Shown here piece by piece: positions 56,363-64,000 of a stretch of DNA of 64,000 nt. Each line of letters starts with the position of its first letter. Within the stretch, counting starts at the first letter, position 1. The stretch comes from Sinomonas cellulolyticus (GTDB lineage Bacteria > Actinomycetota > Actinomycetes > Actinomycetales > Micrococcaceae): positions 83,911-147,910 of the forward strand of contig NZ_BNCM01000009.1 of the NCBI RefSeq assembly GCF_014656475.1, written 5' to 3'. The position numbers and the translations under genes are program-made. A model generated the notes under the pieces. The model was given only the letters and a program-made list of their open reading frames with translations. It was not told the origin of the DNA and did not search any database.

Positions 56363-57306
56363 CCCTTGACCGAGCCTGCCACGAGCCCGGAGACGATGTA
56401 CCGCTGGAGGAACAGGAACAGGGCCATGACGGGCAGCGCGGCGAGCACGGCGCCGGCGGCGAAGACGCCCCAGTCCTCGGTGCGCTGGTTCGCGACGAAC
56501 GAGTACAGGCCCACCGCGAGCGTCTGCGTGTTCGGATCGGTGAGGACCACGGACGCGATGACGAACTCGCTCGAGATGCCGATGAACGTCAGGAGCCCGA
56601 CGACGGCGAGGATCGGGGTGACGAGGCGCAGGATGATGCCGAAGAAGATCTGCACGTGGCTCGCACCGTCGATCTTCGCGGCCTCGTCGAGGGAGACGGG
56701 AACGGTGTTGAAGAACCCGTACATGAGGTATGTGTTCACGCCGAGCGCACCGCCGAGGTACACCATGATGAGGCCGAGCTGGCTGCCCAGCCCGAGGGCC
56801 GGGATGACCTCGCCGATCCCGTTCAGGAGCAGGAAGATCGCGACGACGGCGAGCAGCTGGGGGAACATCTGCAGCAGCAGCAGGCTGAGCAGTCCCACGC
56901 GCCGGCCGGTGAAGCGCATGCGGGAGAACGCGTACGCGGCCAGGGCCCCAAGGAGCACGCTCGCGGCGGAGGTCACGAGTCCCACGTAGAGCGTGTTGAC
57001 GAACCACGTGCCGAACGGCCGCTGGTCGTTGCCGAACAGCTTGATGAAGTTGTCCAGGGAGACGTTCGCGAACAGCGACTCGGCGCCGGCGAGGGTCCCC
57101 GAGGGGTTGAACGCGGCCGAGAGGACATACAGGAGCGGGAACACCGCGAACAGGCTCACGGCCACACCGACGGCGTGCCGCCAGCCCTTCTCCCTCAGCC
57201 ACCGCCCGAAGGGGAGCCTGCCGCGGGCGGGGGCCGGCGGCGTCGTGCGTGGCGTGCCGTCAGCGGTCCGGAGGGTCCGGCCGTTCTCGCTGGTCTGGAT
57301 GCTCAT
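56359..57306 (-). CDS. malG: maltose/maltodextrin ABC transporter permease, MalG type
   Basis: 315-residue inner-membrane permease with six membrane helices. The EAA loop that contacts the ATPase is VSLDEAAKIDGASHVQIFFGIILRLVTP. The C-terminus, RYIVSGLVAGSVKG, is the usual MalG ending. It starts two bases from the malF stop and overlaps the GH13 gene by four bases. Confidence 0.93.
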   Translation of the reverse strand: MSIQTSENGRTLRTADGTPRTTPPAPARGRLPFGRWLREKGWRHAVGVAVSLFAVFPLLYVLSAAFNPSGTLAGAESLFANVSLDNFIKLFGNDQRPFGTWFVNTLYVGLVTSAASVLLGALAAYAFSRMRFTGRRVGLLSLLLLQMFPQLLAVVAIFLLLNGIGEVIPALGLGSQLGLIMVYLGGALGVNTYLMYGFFNTVPVSLDEAAKIDGASHVQIFFGIILRLVTPILAVVGLLTFIGISSEFVIASVVLTDPNTQTLAVGLYSFVANQRTEDWGVFAAGAVLAALPVMALFLFLQRYIVSGLVAGSVKG

Positions 57307-57307
57307 G

Positions 57308-58948
57308 TCAGTTCACGTCCTCGAGGGCCTTGGTCTGCTTGAAGCTGATCGCCGAGACGGTCGCGACGATGATGAAGATGATGATCGCGAGGGCGCTCGC
57401 GAGGCCGTAGTCGCGGCCGGTGCCCACGCCGAACGCGCTCTTGTAGACGAGCGTGATGAGGATGTCCGTGGCGCCGATGTCCCGGGTCGTGTCCGCGAAG
57501 CGCGGGCCGCCGTTGGTGAGCATGTAGATCACGTTGAAGTTGTTGAAGTTGAACGCGAACGAGGAGATCAGCAGGGGTGCGGTCGAGACGAGCAGGAGCG
57601 GGAGCTTGATCGAGCGGAAGATCCGCCACGGGCCCGCGCCATCCATGCGCGCCGCCTCGTCCACGTCCTCGGGAAGCGACTGGAGCGCGCCCGTGCACAC
57701 GAGGAACATGTACGGGAAGCCGAGCCACAGGTTGACCACGAGCACGGAGACCTTCGCCAGGACGGGGTCGGTGAGCCAGCCGATGTGCGCACCGCCGAGG
57801 AGCGCGTTGTTGATGAACCCGAACTCGGGGTTGAGCAGGCCAGCCCACACGAGGCCCGAGAGGAACGCCGGGAACGCGTAGGGCAGGATCATGATGATCC
57901 GGTAGACGCGTCTGCCCTTGAGGTCGGCGCGGTTGAACGTGATCGCGAGGAACAGTCCGAGCGCGAACGTCAGCAGCACCGAGGCGATCGCGAACGTGAA
58001 CGTCCACGCGGTCACGGCGAGCAGCGGGCCGCGCAGCCCCGGATCGGTGAACGCCGTGACGAAGTTCTTGAAGCCGACGTCGATCTTCCAGCCCGTCGCG
58101 AGCTTCTCGCCGGACGATGAGACGAAGTCGCCCTGGCCGGAGTCTCGGTACACCGTCCCCGTGTCGTTATCCATGAGCGTGTCCGCGGCGCGGTCGTAGA
58201 CCATCGACGAGCGGAAGATGTACGCGTTCGAGCCGTCCTGCGTGCGCAGCGTGCCGTCGCCCGGGTTGTCCGAGACCGGCACCACGAGCCCCAGGACGTC
58301 CTGCTGGTGGGCCACGAGGTCGGCGAGCGCGAGGGTCTGGTACCCGTCGAGGGACCTGGCCTTGCCGGTCGAGTCCTTGACCGCCGCGGGGGCGGGCTCG
58401 AGCTTCTTCCCGGTCCCGCCGATCTCGGCGGTGCCGCTCGGGTCAGTCACGAGGAGGTAGTAGGCGCCGTCCTTGGTCACGACCGACGTGCGGTACGCGG
58501 GCGAGTCCGGCACGCGTTTCTGCGAGGAGGTCAGGATCGAGGCGATCGCGTCCTCCTTGGTGCTGTTGTGCCCGTCGCCGTAGTTGGTGAACGCGATGTA
58601 GCCGGAGAACACGACCACGAACACCTGGAAGACCGCGAGGAACAGCACGCCCGGCGCGAGGTACTTCGCCGGGAGGCCGCCCGGGCGGAGGTAGATCCAG
58701 TTGATGAGCAGCGTCACCGCCGCCGCGATCCCGAACACCGCCCACGAGTGGGAGAGGAACAGGGCGATGCAGATGTACACCGCGAGGGCATCCACGAGGC
58801 CCAGCAGCACGATCTTGGCCAGGGCGCCCTTCCACGAGTCCGGGCCGCGGCGGGCCCGCTGCGGTGCACCGCGCCGCGGTGCGGGGGGCTGGGAGGCGGG
58901 GACGGCGTCGTCGTGCGCCAGGGCGGTGAGCTGATCTGCTCGGGGCAT
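57308..58948 (-). CDS. malF: maltose/maltodextrin ABC transporter permease, MalF type
   Basis: 546-residue permease. Eight membrane helices are predicted, with a large extracytoplasmic loop (about 125-270) between the third and fourth as in E. coli MalF P2. The EAA motif is DVDEAARMDGAGPWRIFRSIKLPLL, and FNFNNFNVIYMLTNGGP follows. ATG 58948 is chosen because GAAGGAATCCCC lies just upstream and because a hairpin occupies the region further up. It is preceded by malE after a hairpin-bearing gap. Confidence 0.94.
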   Translation of the reverse strand: MPRADQLTALAHDDAVPASQPPAPRRGAPQRARRGPDSWKGALAKIVLLGLVDALAVYICIALFLSHSWAVFGIAAAVTLLINWIYLRPGGLPAKYLAPGVLFLAVFQVFVVVFSGYIAFTNYGDGHNSTKEDAIASILTSSQKRVPDSPAYRTSVVTKDGAYYLLVTDPSGTAEIGGTGKKLEPAPAAVKDSTGKARSLDGYQTLALADLVAHQQDVLGLVVPVSDNPGDGTLRTQDGSNAYIFRSSMVYDRAADTLMDNDTGTVYRDSGQGDFVSSSGEKLATGWKIDVGFKNFVTAFTDPGLRGPLLAVTAWTFTFAIASVLLTFALGLFLAITFNRADLKGRRVYRIIMILPYAFPAFLSGLVWAGLLNPEFGFINNALLGGAHIGWLTDPVLAKVSVLVVNLWLGFPYMFLVCTGALQSLPEDVDEAARMDGAGPWRIFRSIKLPLLLVSTAPLLISSFAFNFNNFNVIYMLTNGGPRFADTTRDIGATDILITLVYKSAFGVGTGRDYGLASALAIIIFIIVATVSAISFKQTKALEDVN

Positions 58949-58992
58949 GGGGATTCCTTCGGTTGTCGTGCCTGGACTGCGGTGGGAACGCA

Positions 58993-59035
58993 CGACGGCG
59001 GCGCGCGCCCCTGGCGCGGGTGCGCACCGCCGTCG
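58993..59035 (-). terminator. hairpin between malE and malF, partial terminator
   Basis: CGACGGCGG (58993-59001) and CCGCCGTCG (59027-59035) form a 9-bp stem with further GC pairing inside the loop. On the minus strand it begins about 18 bases after the malE stop. It belongs to the ACGACGGC family. It probably lowers transcription into malF, leaving more binding protein than permease. Confidence 0.72.
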
Positions 59036-59052
59036 GTGGTCGGCTCAGCCGC

Positions 59053-60354
59053 CTAGGCGCCGATCTTGCCCTTGATGGTCGCGGCCATCGTGGCCCACTG
59101 CGCGGCGGGGTCGCCGCCCAGGCCCTTGATGAGGTTCAGCTCGGTGGCGCCCCAGTCCGCCCAGACGGCGTCCATGGCCGGGATGGCGGGCATCGGGACG
59201 CCCTTGGTGCCGATCTCGCCGAATGCCTTGACGATCGGGTCGCTGGACGCCTTCTCGAACGAGGCCTTGAGGGCCGGCGGGCGGCCTCCGGCCTTGAACA
59301 TGGAGTCCTGGACCGCCTCGGTGGTGAGGTAGTTGACCACGAACTCGTTGGTCGCGAGGGCGTTGGCGCTCTTCGCGGAGATGAAGAAGCCGTTGACGCC
59401 GAGGAACGGCTGGGCATCCTTGTCGCCGGCCTTGGGCAGCGGATCGACCGCGATCTTGAGGCCCTTCTTCTGCATGTCCGGCACGTTCCACGGGCCGGTG
59501 AGGTAGTAGGGGCTCTCGCCGGCGAGGAACTTCTCCTTGGCGATGTCGCCCGTGATGTTGGAGTTGAGGACCTTCGAGCCGGTGTCGCCCCACTCCTTGA
59601 GCTTGGCGGCGAACTCTGCGCCGCCGGGGCCGCCGAGCGTGAGCTGCTTGGGGTCGTACTCGCCCTTGGAATCGAGGCCGAACACCTGGACGCCCATCGA
59701 CGTCTGGAGCGGGTAGAGGTGGTACGGGTCGCCCTGCTTGGGGTCGAGGCCGACGAGGAACGCGTACTTGGCCTTGCCGGCCGCGACCGTGTCGGCGCCC
59801 TTCTTGAGGACCTCGTCGAACGTGGTGGCGGCGGAGTCGACGAGGGCCGTGTTGCGGATCAGGCCGATGTTCTCGATCGCGTAGGGGACACCGTAGATGG
59901 AGCCGTTGTAGGTCATGGCGCGGACGGCAGCGTCCTGGAATCCGGACTTCTTGTCGCCGAGCTCGACCGGGGAGATGACGCCGTTCTGGACGAACTTGCC
60001 CAGCCAGTCGTGCGGGCCGACGATCAGGTCGGGGCCCTTGCCTGTGGGGACCTGCGTGATGAAGTCGTCGCGGACCGCGGCGAAGTCCTTCACGACGAGC
60101 TTGACCTCGATCCCCGTGTCCGCCTTGAACTTCTCGGCGACGTCCTTCAGCGCGGGCGCGCGCTCGGCGTCGAGCCACATCGTGATCGTGCCGGCCCCGC
60201 CGGCGGCGAGGTCCTTCTTCGCCTGCGTCGACGGCGACGAGCTCGTGGTGTTGGCTCCGCACGCGGCGAGGCCGAGCAGTGCGGCGGCCCCGGCCGCGCC
60301 GGTGACGAAGTTCCGGCGGCTGAGTGCCACCTGCGGGGTGATTCGCACCATCAT
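59053..60354 (-). CDS. malE: maltose/maltodextrin-binding lipoprotein, MalE type
   Basis: 433-residue solute-binding protein. The N-terminus has SRRNFVTGAAGAAALLGLAAC, a twin-arginine-like signal that ends in a lipobox, so it is probably a Tat- or Sec-exported lipoprotein. The mature protein has MalE features: ITMWLDAERAPALKDVAEKF, PDLIVGPHDWLGKFVQNGVI, AMTYNGSIYGVPYAIENI and YYLTGPWNVPDM. It captures maltose or maltodextrins for MalFG. AGAAGGGACACCC precedes the start. Two LacI-type operators lie in its promoter. Confidence 0.94.
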   Translation of the reverse strand: MMVRITPQVALSRRNFVTGAAGAAALLGLAACGANTTSSSPSTQAKKDLAAGGAGTITMWLDAERAPALKDVAEKFKADTGIEVKLVVKDFAAVRDDFITQVPTGKGPDLIVGPHDWLGKFVQNGVISPVELGDKKSGFQDAAVRAMTYNGSIYGVPYAIENIGLIRNTALVDSAATTFDEVLKKGADTVAAGKAKYAFLVGLDPKQGDPYHLYPLQTSMGVQVFGLDSKGEYDPKQLTLGGPGGAEFAAKLKEWGDTGSKVLNSNITGDIAKEKFLAGESPYYLTGPWNVPDMQKKGLKIAVDPLPKAGDKDAQPFLGVNGFFISAKSANALATNEFVVNYLTTEAVQDSMFKAGGRPPALKASFEKASSDPIVKAFGEIGTKGVPMPAIPAMDAVWADWGATELNLIKGLGGDPAAQWATMAATIKGKIGA

Positions 60355-60425
60355 GGGTGTCCCTTCTGGGTCAAAGGGTGAGGCGAACCTCCCGAAAAGA
60401 GCAGGAGAGTGAAGCACCTCACAAT

Positions 60426-60446
60426 TGGAAACGCTTGCAGATACTA
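60426..60446 (-). promoter_or_regulatory. LacI-type operator and -10 box of the malE promoter
   Basis: TGGAAACGCTTGCA (60426-60439) fits the LacI-family consensus TGNAANCGNTTNCA. Directly upstream on the minus strand are -10 TAGTAT (60441-60446), a 17-base spacer and a weak -35 TTTGCG. The operator covers the expected transcription start of malE. Confidence 0.82.
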
Positions 60447-60500
60447 CACAGTAGATCGCAGGGCGCAAAGCAGGACCCTGCTTGTATGAGGTTCATGGGG

Positions 60501-60514
60501 TGTAAACGCTTCCA
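60501..60514 (+). promoter_or_regulatory. LacI-type operator upstream of the alpha-glucosidase gene
   Basis: TGTAAACGCTTCCA, sharing AAACGCTT with the site at 60426 and lying 75 bases away. It is 32 bases before the alpha-glucosidase ATG. The pair could allow looping by the LacI protein encoded at 62334. Confidence 0.82.
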
Positions 60515-60545
60515 GAATGGCGTGTCATGTGTCAGGATGTCCGGC

Positions 60546-62309
60546 ATGGCTCTTTCGACTGCCGTTCCAGTCCTGCCCGCCGCGCCGCCCGCTGCCATCC
60601 CCGAAGAACGAGGGAAGACCGCGACCGTGGGCCCCCTCGTGCGCATCAGCGAGGCCTCCCCGCACGAGGACTGGTGGCGCTCCGCCGTCATCTACCAGAT
60701 CTACCCCCGGTCGTTCCGCGACGCGTCCGGCGACGGGGTCGGCGACCTCGCGGGCATCACGGCCGAACTCCACCATGTCGCCGAGCTCGGGGTCGACGCC
60801 GTGTGGCTCTCGCCCTTCTTCGTCTCGCCCCAGCGCGACGGCGGGTACGACGTGGCCGACTACTGCGACGTCGACCCGCTCTTCGGCACGCTCGCCGACT
60901 TCGACGCCCTCGCCGCACGAGCCCGCGACCTCGGCCTGCGCATCATCGTGGACCTCGTCCCCAACCACTGCTCGAACGAGCACGCAATGTTCCGTGCCGC
61001 CCTCGCGGCCGGGCCTGGGAGCACCGAGCGCGGGCACTTCATCTTCCGTGACGGGCGCGGCGAGCACGGCGAGCTGCCGCCCAACAACTGGGAATCGCAC
61101 TTCGGCGGCCCCGCGTGGACGCGCGTCATCGAGGCGGACGGCACCGCGGGCCAGTGGTACCTGCACCTGTTCGACTCGACCCAGCCGGACTTCAATTGGG
61201 ACAACCCCGCCGTGGGCGACGAGTTCGAGCGCGTGCTGCGCTTCTGGCTCGACCGCGGGGTGGCCGGCTTCCGCGTCGACGTCGCGCACGCCCTCGTCAA
61301 GGCGCCGGGGCTCCCGGACTGGGGCGGGAGGGCCGACGGCGGCTCGTCACCGGGGTTCCCGGGGCACCACGCGCCGATGTTCGGACAGCCCGCGCTCAAG
61401 GACGTGTACCGCCGGTGGCGGGCCATCCTCGCCGAATATGGCCCGGACCGCGTCCTGTGCGCCGAGGCCAACGTCGACCCGCTTGACCGGATGGCCGAGT
61501 GGGTCGCCCCCGACCAGCTGCACCAGGCCTTCAACTTCCCGTTCCTCGGGGCGCCGTTCGAGGCGGAGGCGCTGCGCGCCGTCGTCACCCAGTCGCTCGA
61601 GGCGTTCGGTGCCGTCGGCGCCCCGACGACGTGGGTCCTCTCGAATCATGACGTGGTCCGGCATGCCTCGCGGCTCGGGCTTCCCGGCATCGGCCTCAAC
61701 GTCGGTGACGGACTCGGCCCCGCTGACGTCCAGCCGGACCTCGCCCTCGGGCGGGCCCGCGCACGCGCCGCGACCCTGTTCATGCTGGGCCTTCCGGGCA
61801 GCGCCTACCTCTACCAAGGCGAGGAGCTCGGGCTCGTGGACAACACGGGCATCGCCCCGCACGAGCGCCAGGACCCCACGTTCCACCGCACCGGCGGGGA
61901 GCGGGTGGGCAGGGACGGCTGCCGAGTGCCCCTCCCGTGGCGCGTGGACGCACCCGCGCACGGGTTCAGCGAGGCGGGTCTGAGCTGGCTCCCCCAGCCG
62001 GGCCTCTGGGCAGAGCTCTCGCGCGACGCGCAGGCCCTCGACCCGGACTCCCACCTGAGCCTCTACCGGCGCGCCTTGTCGCATCGGCGCGGGCACGGGC
62101 TCGGCGCGGGAAGCCTCGCCTGGGCGCCCGAGCTGTGCCGAGGCGGCGTGCTGGCCTTCGTGAACGGCACTATTCTGGTCATGCTGAACGCGGGCGGGAC
62201 CGCAGCGGCCCTGCCGCCGCTCGAGGTCATCGTCAGGTCCGGCCTCGGCGCACCCGCCGAGCTCGCACCGGGCGAGGCCGCGTGGCTCCGGCTCGGCGAG
62301 GACGGATGA
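60546..62309 (+). CDS. alpha-glucosidase, GH13 oligo-1,6-glucosidase/maltase type
   Basis: 587 residues. The GH13 barrel starts WWRSAVIYQIYPRSFRDASG. Conserved regions are IIVDLVPNHCSNEH, nucleophile Asp in GVAGFRVDVAHALVK, acid/base Glu in VLCAEANVDPLD and Asp in TWVLSNHDVVRH. It releases glucose from short maltodextrins in the cytoplasm; trehalose- or sucrose-type activity cannot be excluded. ATG 60546 is preferred because AGGA lies eight bases upstream; ATG 60537 is an alternative. It is divergent from malE and 24 bases from the LacI regulator gene. Confidence 0.93.
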   Translation: MALSTAVPVLPAAPPAAIPEERGKTATVGPLVRISEASPHEDWWRSAVIYQIYPRSFRDASGDGVGDLAGITAELHHVAELGVDAVWLSPFFVSPQRDGGYDVADYCDVDPLFGTLADFDALAARARDLGLRIIVDLVPNHCSNEHAMFRAALAAGPGSTERGHFIFRDGRGEHGELPPNNWESHFGGPAWTRVIEADGTAGQWYLHLFDSTQPDFNWDNPAVGDEFERVLRFWLDRGVAGFRVDVAHALVKAPGLPDWGGRADGGSSPGFPGHHAPMFGQPALKDVYRRWRAILAEYGPDRVLCAEANVDPLDRMAEWVAPDQLHQAFNFPFLGAPFEAEALRAVVTQSLEAFGAVGAPTTWVLSNHDVVRHASRLGLPGIGLNVGDGLGPADVQPDLALGRARARAATLFMLGLPGSAYLYQGEELGLVDNTGIAPHERQDPTFHRTGGERVGRDGCRVPLPWRVDAPAHGFSEAGLSWLPQPGLWAELSRDAQALDPDSHLSLYRRALSHRRGHGLGAGSLAWAPELCRGGVLAFVNGTILVMLNAGGTAAALPPLEVIVRSGLGAPAELAPGEAAWLRLGEDG

Positions 62310-62333
62310 CACCTTGAGGGGGCTGCTGGGGGC

Positions 62334-63371
62334 ATGAGGGACGAGTCCGGTGTGAGCGTGAGCATCCGCGACGTCGCGCAGTCGGCAGGCGTCTCGATGG
62401 CCACCGTGTCCCGTGCCCTCAGCGGCCGCGGGAATGTCTCGGAGCGGAGCCGGCTCCGGGTCCTCGAGGCCGCCGAGTCCCTCGGATTCGTTCCCTCCTA
62501 CAACGCCTCGAGCTTGGCCTCCGGCCGCACCCGCAACATCGGCGTCATGGTCCCCACCGTGAGCCGGTGGTTCTTCTCGAGCGTCCTCGAGGGCGTCTCC
62601 AAGACCCTGCTCGAGGCCGGCTATGACCTCACCCTGTACAACACGGGAGAGCAGGCGGGGAACCGGCAGAGCGTCCTGACAGACTTCCTGCGGCGGCAGA
62701 GGCTCGACGGCGTCGTGGCCGTCTCCCTCGAGCTCTCGCCGAAGGAGGTCGCCCAGCTCCTCCGCGTGGGCCGGCCGGTGGTCGGCCTCGGCGGGCCCAT
62801 CGAAGGAGCGGCAACGCTCCACATCGACGACTTCGCGGTCGCCAGGCTGGCTACCGAGCACCTCCTCGGCCTGGGCCACACGGACATCGCGCACCTGAGC
62901 GGTACCGCCGAGTTCGAGCGAGACTTCGCCCTGCCCGCGAACCGGCGCCTCGGTTTCGAGGCCGCCATGGCCGACGCGGGAATCCCCGTGCGGCCCGAGT
63001 GGCTCGTCGCCACGGACTTCACGATCCCGGGCGCGCATCAGGCCGCCAAGCGCCTGCTCGCCGGCCCGGCTCGGCGACCGAGCGCCATCTTCGCCGCTTC
63101 TGACGAGATGGCCATCGGAGCCATCACCGCGGCACAGCAGCTGGGCCTCCACGTCCCCTACGACGTCTCTGTCGTGGGCATCGACGGGCACGAGCTGGGC
63201 GGGATGTTCGGCCTCACGACCTTCGACCAAGCGCCCGCGCGCCAGGGTGCCGATGCGGCGCGCATGCTGCTCAGCGAGCTCGAGTCCGACGGCGCCAAGC
63301 CACAGAGCCGCGCGATCGAGCCGGAGTTCATCGTCCGCACGAGCACGGCCGTGCCGAGGTCACTCCGCTAG
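62334..63371 (+). CDS. LacI family transcriptional regulator of the maltose/alpha-glucosidase locus
   Basis: 345 residues. The helix-turn-helix is VSIRDVAQSAGVSMATVSRALSG (about 8-30), and the hinge helix PSYNASSLASGRT is followed by a sugar-binding domain with TRNIGVMVPTV and SAIFAASDEMAIGAI. The hinge with SSLASGR suits minor-groove insertion at a central CG, as in the two operators at 60426 and 60501. It probably represses malE-malF-malG-GH13 and the alpha-glucosidase until a maltose-type sugar binds. It is co-directional with the alpha-glucosidase gene. Confidence 0.93.
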   Translation: MRDESGVSVSIRDVAQSAGVSMATVSRALSGRGNVSERSRLRVLEAAESLGFVPSYNASSLASGRTRNIGVMVPTVSRWFFSSVLEGVSKTLLEAGYDLTLYNTGEQAGNRQSVLTDFLRRQRLDGVVAVSLELSPKEVAQLLRVGRPVVGLGGPIEGAATLHIDDFAVARLATEHLLGLGHTDIAHLSGTAEFERDFALPANRRLGFEAAMADAGIPVRPEWLVATDFTIPGAHQAAKRLLAGPARRPSAIFAASDEMAIGAITAAQQLGLHVPYDVSVVGIDGHELGGMFGLTTFDQAPARQGADAARMLLSELESDGAKPQSRAIEPEFIVRTSTAVPRSLR

Positions 63372-63404
63372 CGCCCGTCGGGGGGCCTTAGATCGTCAAC
63401 GCCT

Positions 63405-63908
63405 CTAGGTCTCCTCGACCGAATCGGCCGGCTGGCCGAAGAACGCCGCGAAACGGCCCAGGATGACGGACCAGTCGGCGTACTTCTCGTACTGCGCGCG
63501 CCCTTCGCGCCCGCGAGCCCAGCCGTCGTGCGTGAGCACGACGACGGTCTGGTCGCCGTCATCGGCGAACTCGACGCGTACGCGCGTGGGCGCATCCGCG
63601 GGCCCCGCGAGCGTCCAGGCGAACTCGAGGAGCGACCCAGGCTCCTCGCCCGTCACCTCGCCCCACGAGCGCAGCTGCCCATCGGGGCCTTCCTCCCCCA
63701 CGATGCCGTCCTCGATGAACGGATGCGTCCCCTCGCCGAATCCGGTGTAGGAGGACGGCCACCAGAGGTGCAGGTCCCCGACGAACGCGTTGTACACGAT
63801 GTCTCTGGGAGCCGGGAGGCGCACCCGGGCGACGCGCGACGGCGGCGCCTCGCCACTCGCGGTCACGTCACGTTCCGGACGCGCAGCGTGGGAGAAGAGC
63901 GAATCCAT
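63405..63908 (-). CDS. SRPBCC (START-like) domain protein
   Basis: 167 residues with an AHSA1/SRPBCC-like fold: RLPAPRDIVYNAFVGDLHLWWPSSYTGFGEG at the start and TRVRVEFADDGDQTVVVLTHDGW near the end. These proteins bind hydrophobic ligands or act as stress-linked co-chaperones; the ligand here is unknown. It is the last gene before the rRNA operon and converges on the LacI regulator gene, with 34 bases between. Confidence 0.83.
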   Translation of the reverse strand: MDSLFSHAARPERDVTASGEAPPSRVARVRLPAPRDIVYNAFVGDLHLWWPSSYTGFGEGTHPFIEDGIVGEEGPDGQLRSWGEVTGEEPGSLLEFAWTLAGPADAPTRVRVEFADDGDQTVVVLTHDGWARGREGRAQYEKYADWSVILGRFAAFFGQPADSVEET

Positions 63909-63935
63909 GTGCCGATCCTAGCTGTGTTAAATGTC

Positions 63936-63965
63936 AGGACCCCCGGCCGTGTGGTCGGGGGTCCT
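63936..63965 (-). terminator. terminator of the rRNA operon
   Basis: AGGACCCCCGGCC and GGTCGGGGGTCCT form a 13-bp stem with one G-T pair and loop GTGT. On the minus strand it begins about nine bases after the 3' end of 5S rRNA. Confidence 0.9.
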
Positions 63966-63973
63966 GGAATGGT

Positions 63974-64000
63974 TGTCCGGCGGTGTCCTACTCTCCCACA
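63974..64000 (-). rRNA. rrf: 5S ribosomal RNA, 3' end only
   Basis: On the minus strand TGTGGGAGAGTAGGACACC followed by GCCGGACA is the conserved 3' end of actinobacterial 5S rRNA (helices 4/5 and 1). Only about 27 bases are in the window; the rest, with 23S and 16S, should lie to the right. Confidence 0.9.

Noticed and set aside
56363..57202. In-frame extension of the GH13 gene to 946 codons through malG
   Set aside because: The extension is out of frame with malG and is Arg/Pro-rich without homology; the ATG at 56362 overlaps the malG stop by ATGA, which is the normal start.

Overview
The window is 64 kb of very GC-rich chromosomal DNA from a Gram-positive actinobacterium. The gene families point to the Micrococcales, most likely a Micrococcaceae member (Arthrobacter/Sinomonas-like). 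The main clues are DUF3263, DUF4193 and DUF4032 proteins, LytR_C, an excalibur-domain protein, a fused L-serine dehydratase and a complete gcvP-gcvT-gcvH-glyA-sdaA cluster. Frequent GTG starts, ATGA/GTGA gene overlaps and leaderless promoters fit as well. The genus is inferred, not proven. No insertion sequence, prophage or CRISPR array was seen.

Layout. 0-0.2 kb: leader of a chaperonin-type gene just off the left edge, with two tandem CIRCE (HrcA) operators. 0.2-7.9 kb: branched-chain-type binding lipoprotein, LytR_C protein, DUF3263, uracil-DNA glycosylase, siderophore-interacting flavoprotein, ThrE exporter, FemAB ligase and a DJ-1/PfpI protein. 7.9-15.5 kb: glycine/serine catabolism (gcvP, gcvT, gcvH, glyA, sdaA, all minus strand) behind a tandem glycine riboswitch. 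15.6-25.8 kb: excalibur protein, GNAT, Tex, a YdjM-type membrane hydrolase, a zinc-ribbon protein, a YciO-type protein, YqeY, a secreted trypsin-like protease and a class A penicillin-binding protein. 25.9-32.9 kb: ornithine cyclodeaminase with its Lrp/AsnC regulator, a dienelactone hydrolase, a DHA2 efflux pump, an MBL-fold protein and an amylosucrase. 32.9-46 kb: a redox and sugar region with a ThDP-dependent oxidase, GMC oxidoreductase, Gluconate_2-dh3 subunit and 4-TM protein in one tight operon. It also holds a divergent MarR regulator, an SDR, an aldose epimerase, a GH15 enzyme, an HtrA protease, a second MarR, NAD(P)HX dehydratase and a histidine phosphatase. 46-48.4 kb: DUF4193, two small proteins, tRNA-Thr(TGT) and a membrane-anchored DsbA-like protein. 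48.6-63.4 kb: trehalose synthesis (otsA-otsB), a MsmK/MalK-type ATPase, a DUF4032 kinase-like protein and DUF2461. The maltose/maltodextrin locus malE-malF-malG-GH13 follows, divergent from an alpha-glucosidase and a LacI regulator. Right edge: an SRPBCC protein, then the terminator and 3' end of a 5S rRNA whose operon enters from the right on the minus strand.

How the parts work together. The gcv/glyA/sdaA genes turn glycine into one-carbon units, serine and finally pyruvate under glycine control. The LacI protein, with two near-identical operators in the malE/alpha-glucosidase divergent promoter, probably links maltodextrin import to hydrolysis, while OtsAB makes trehalose from the same glucose pool. 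The most original observation is a shared palindrome, TTGCG-N4-CGCAA. It overlaps the -35 box of the MarR gene at 37.5 kb and of the GH15 gene at 40.6 kb, and both promoters appear leaderless. This suggests one MarR regulon joining an unusual cytoplasmic GMC/Gluconate_2-dh3/ThDP-oxidase operon to sugar-processing genes. A second recurring signature is a family of hairpins built on ACGACGGC at many gene ends, twice inside the 3' coding end of a gene.
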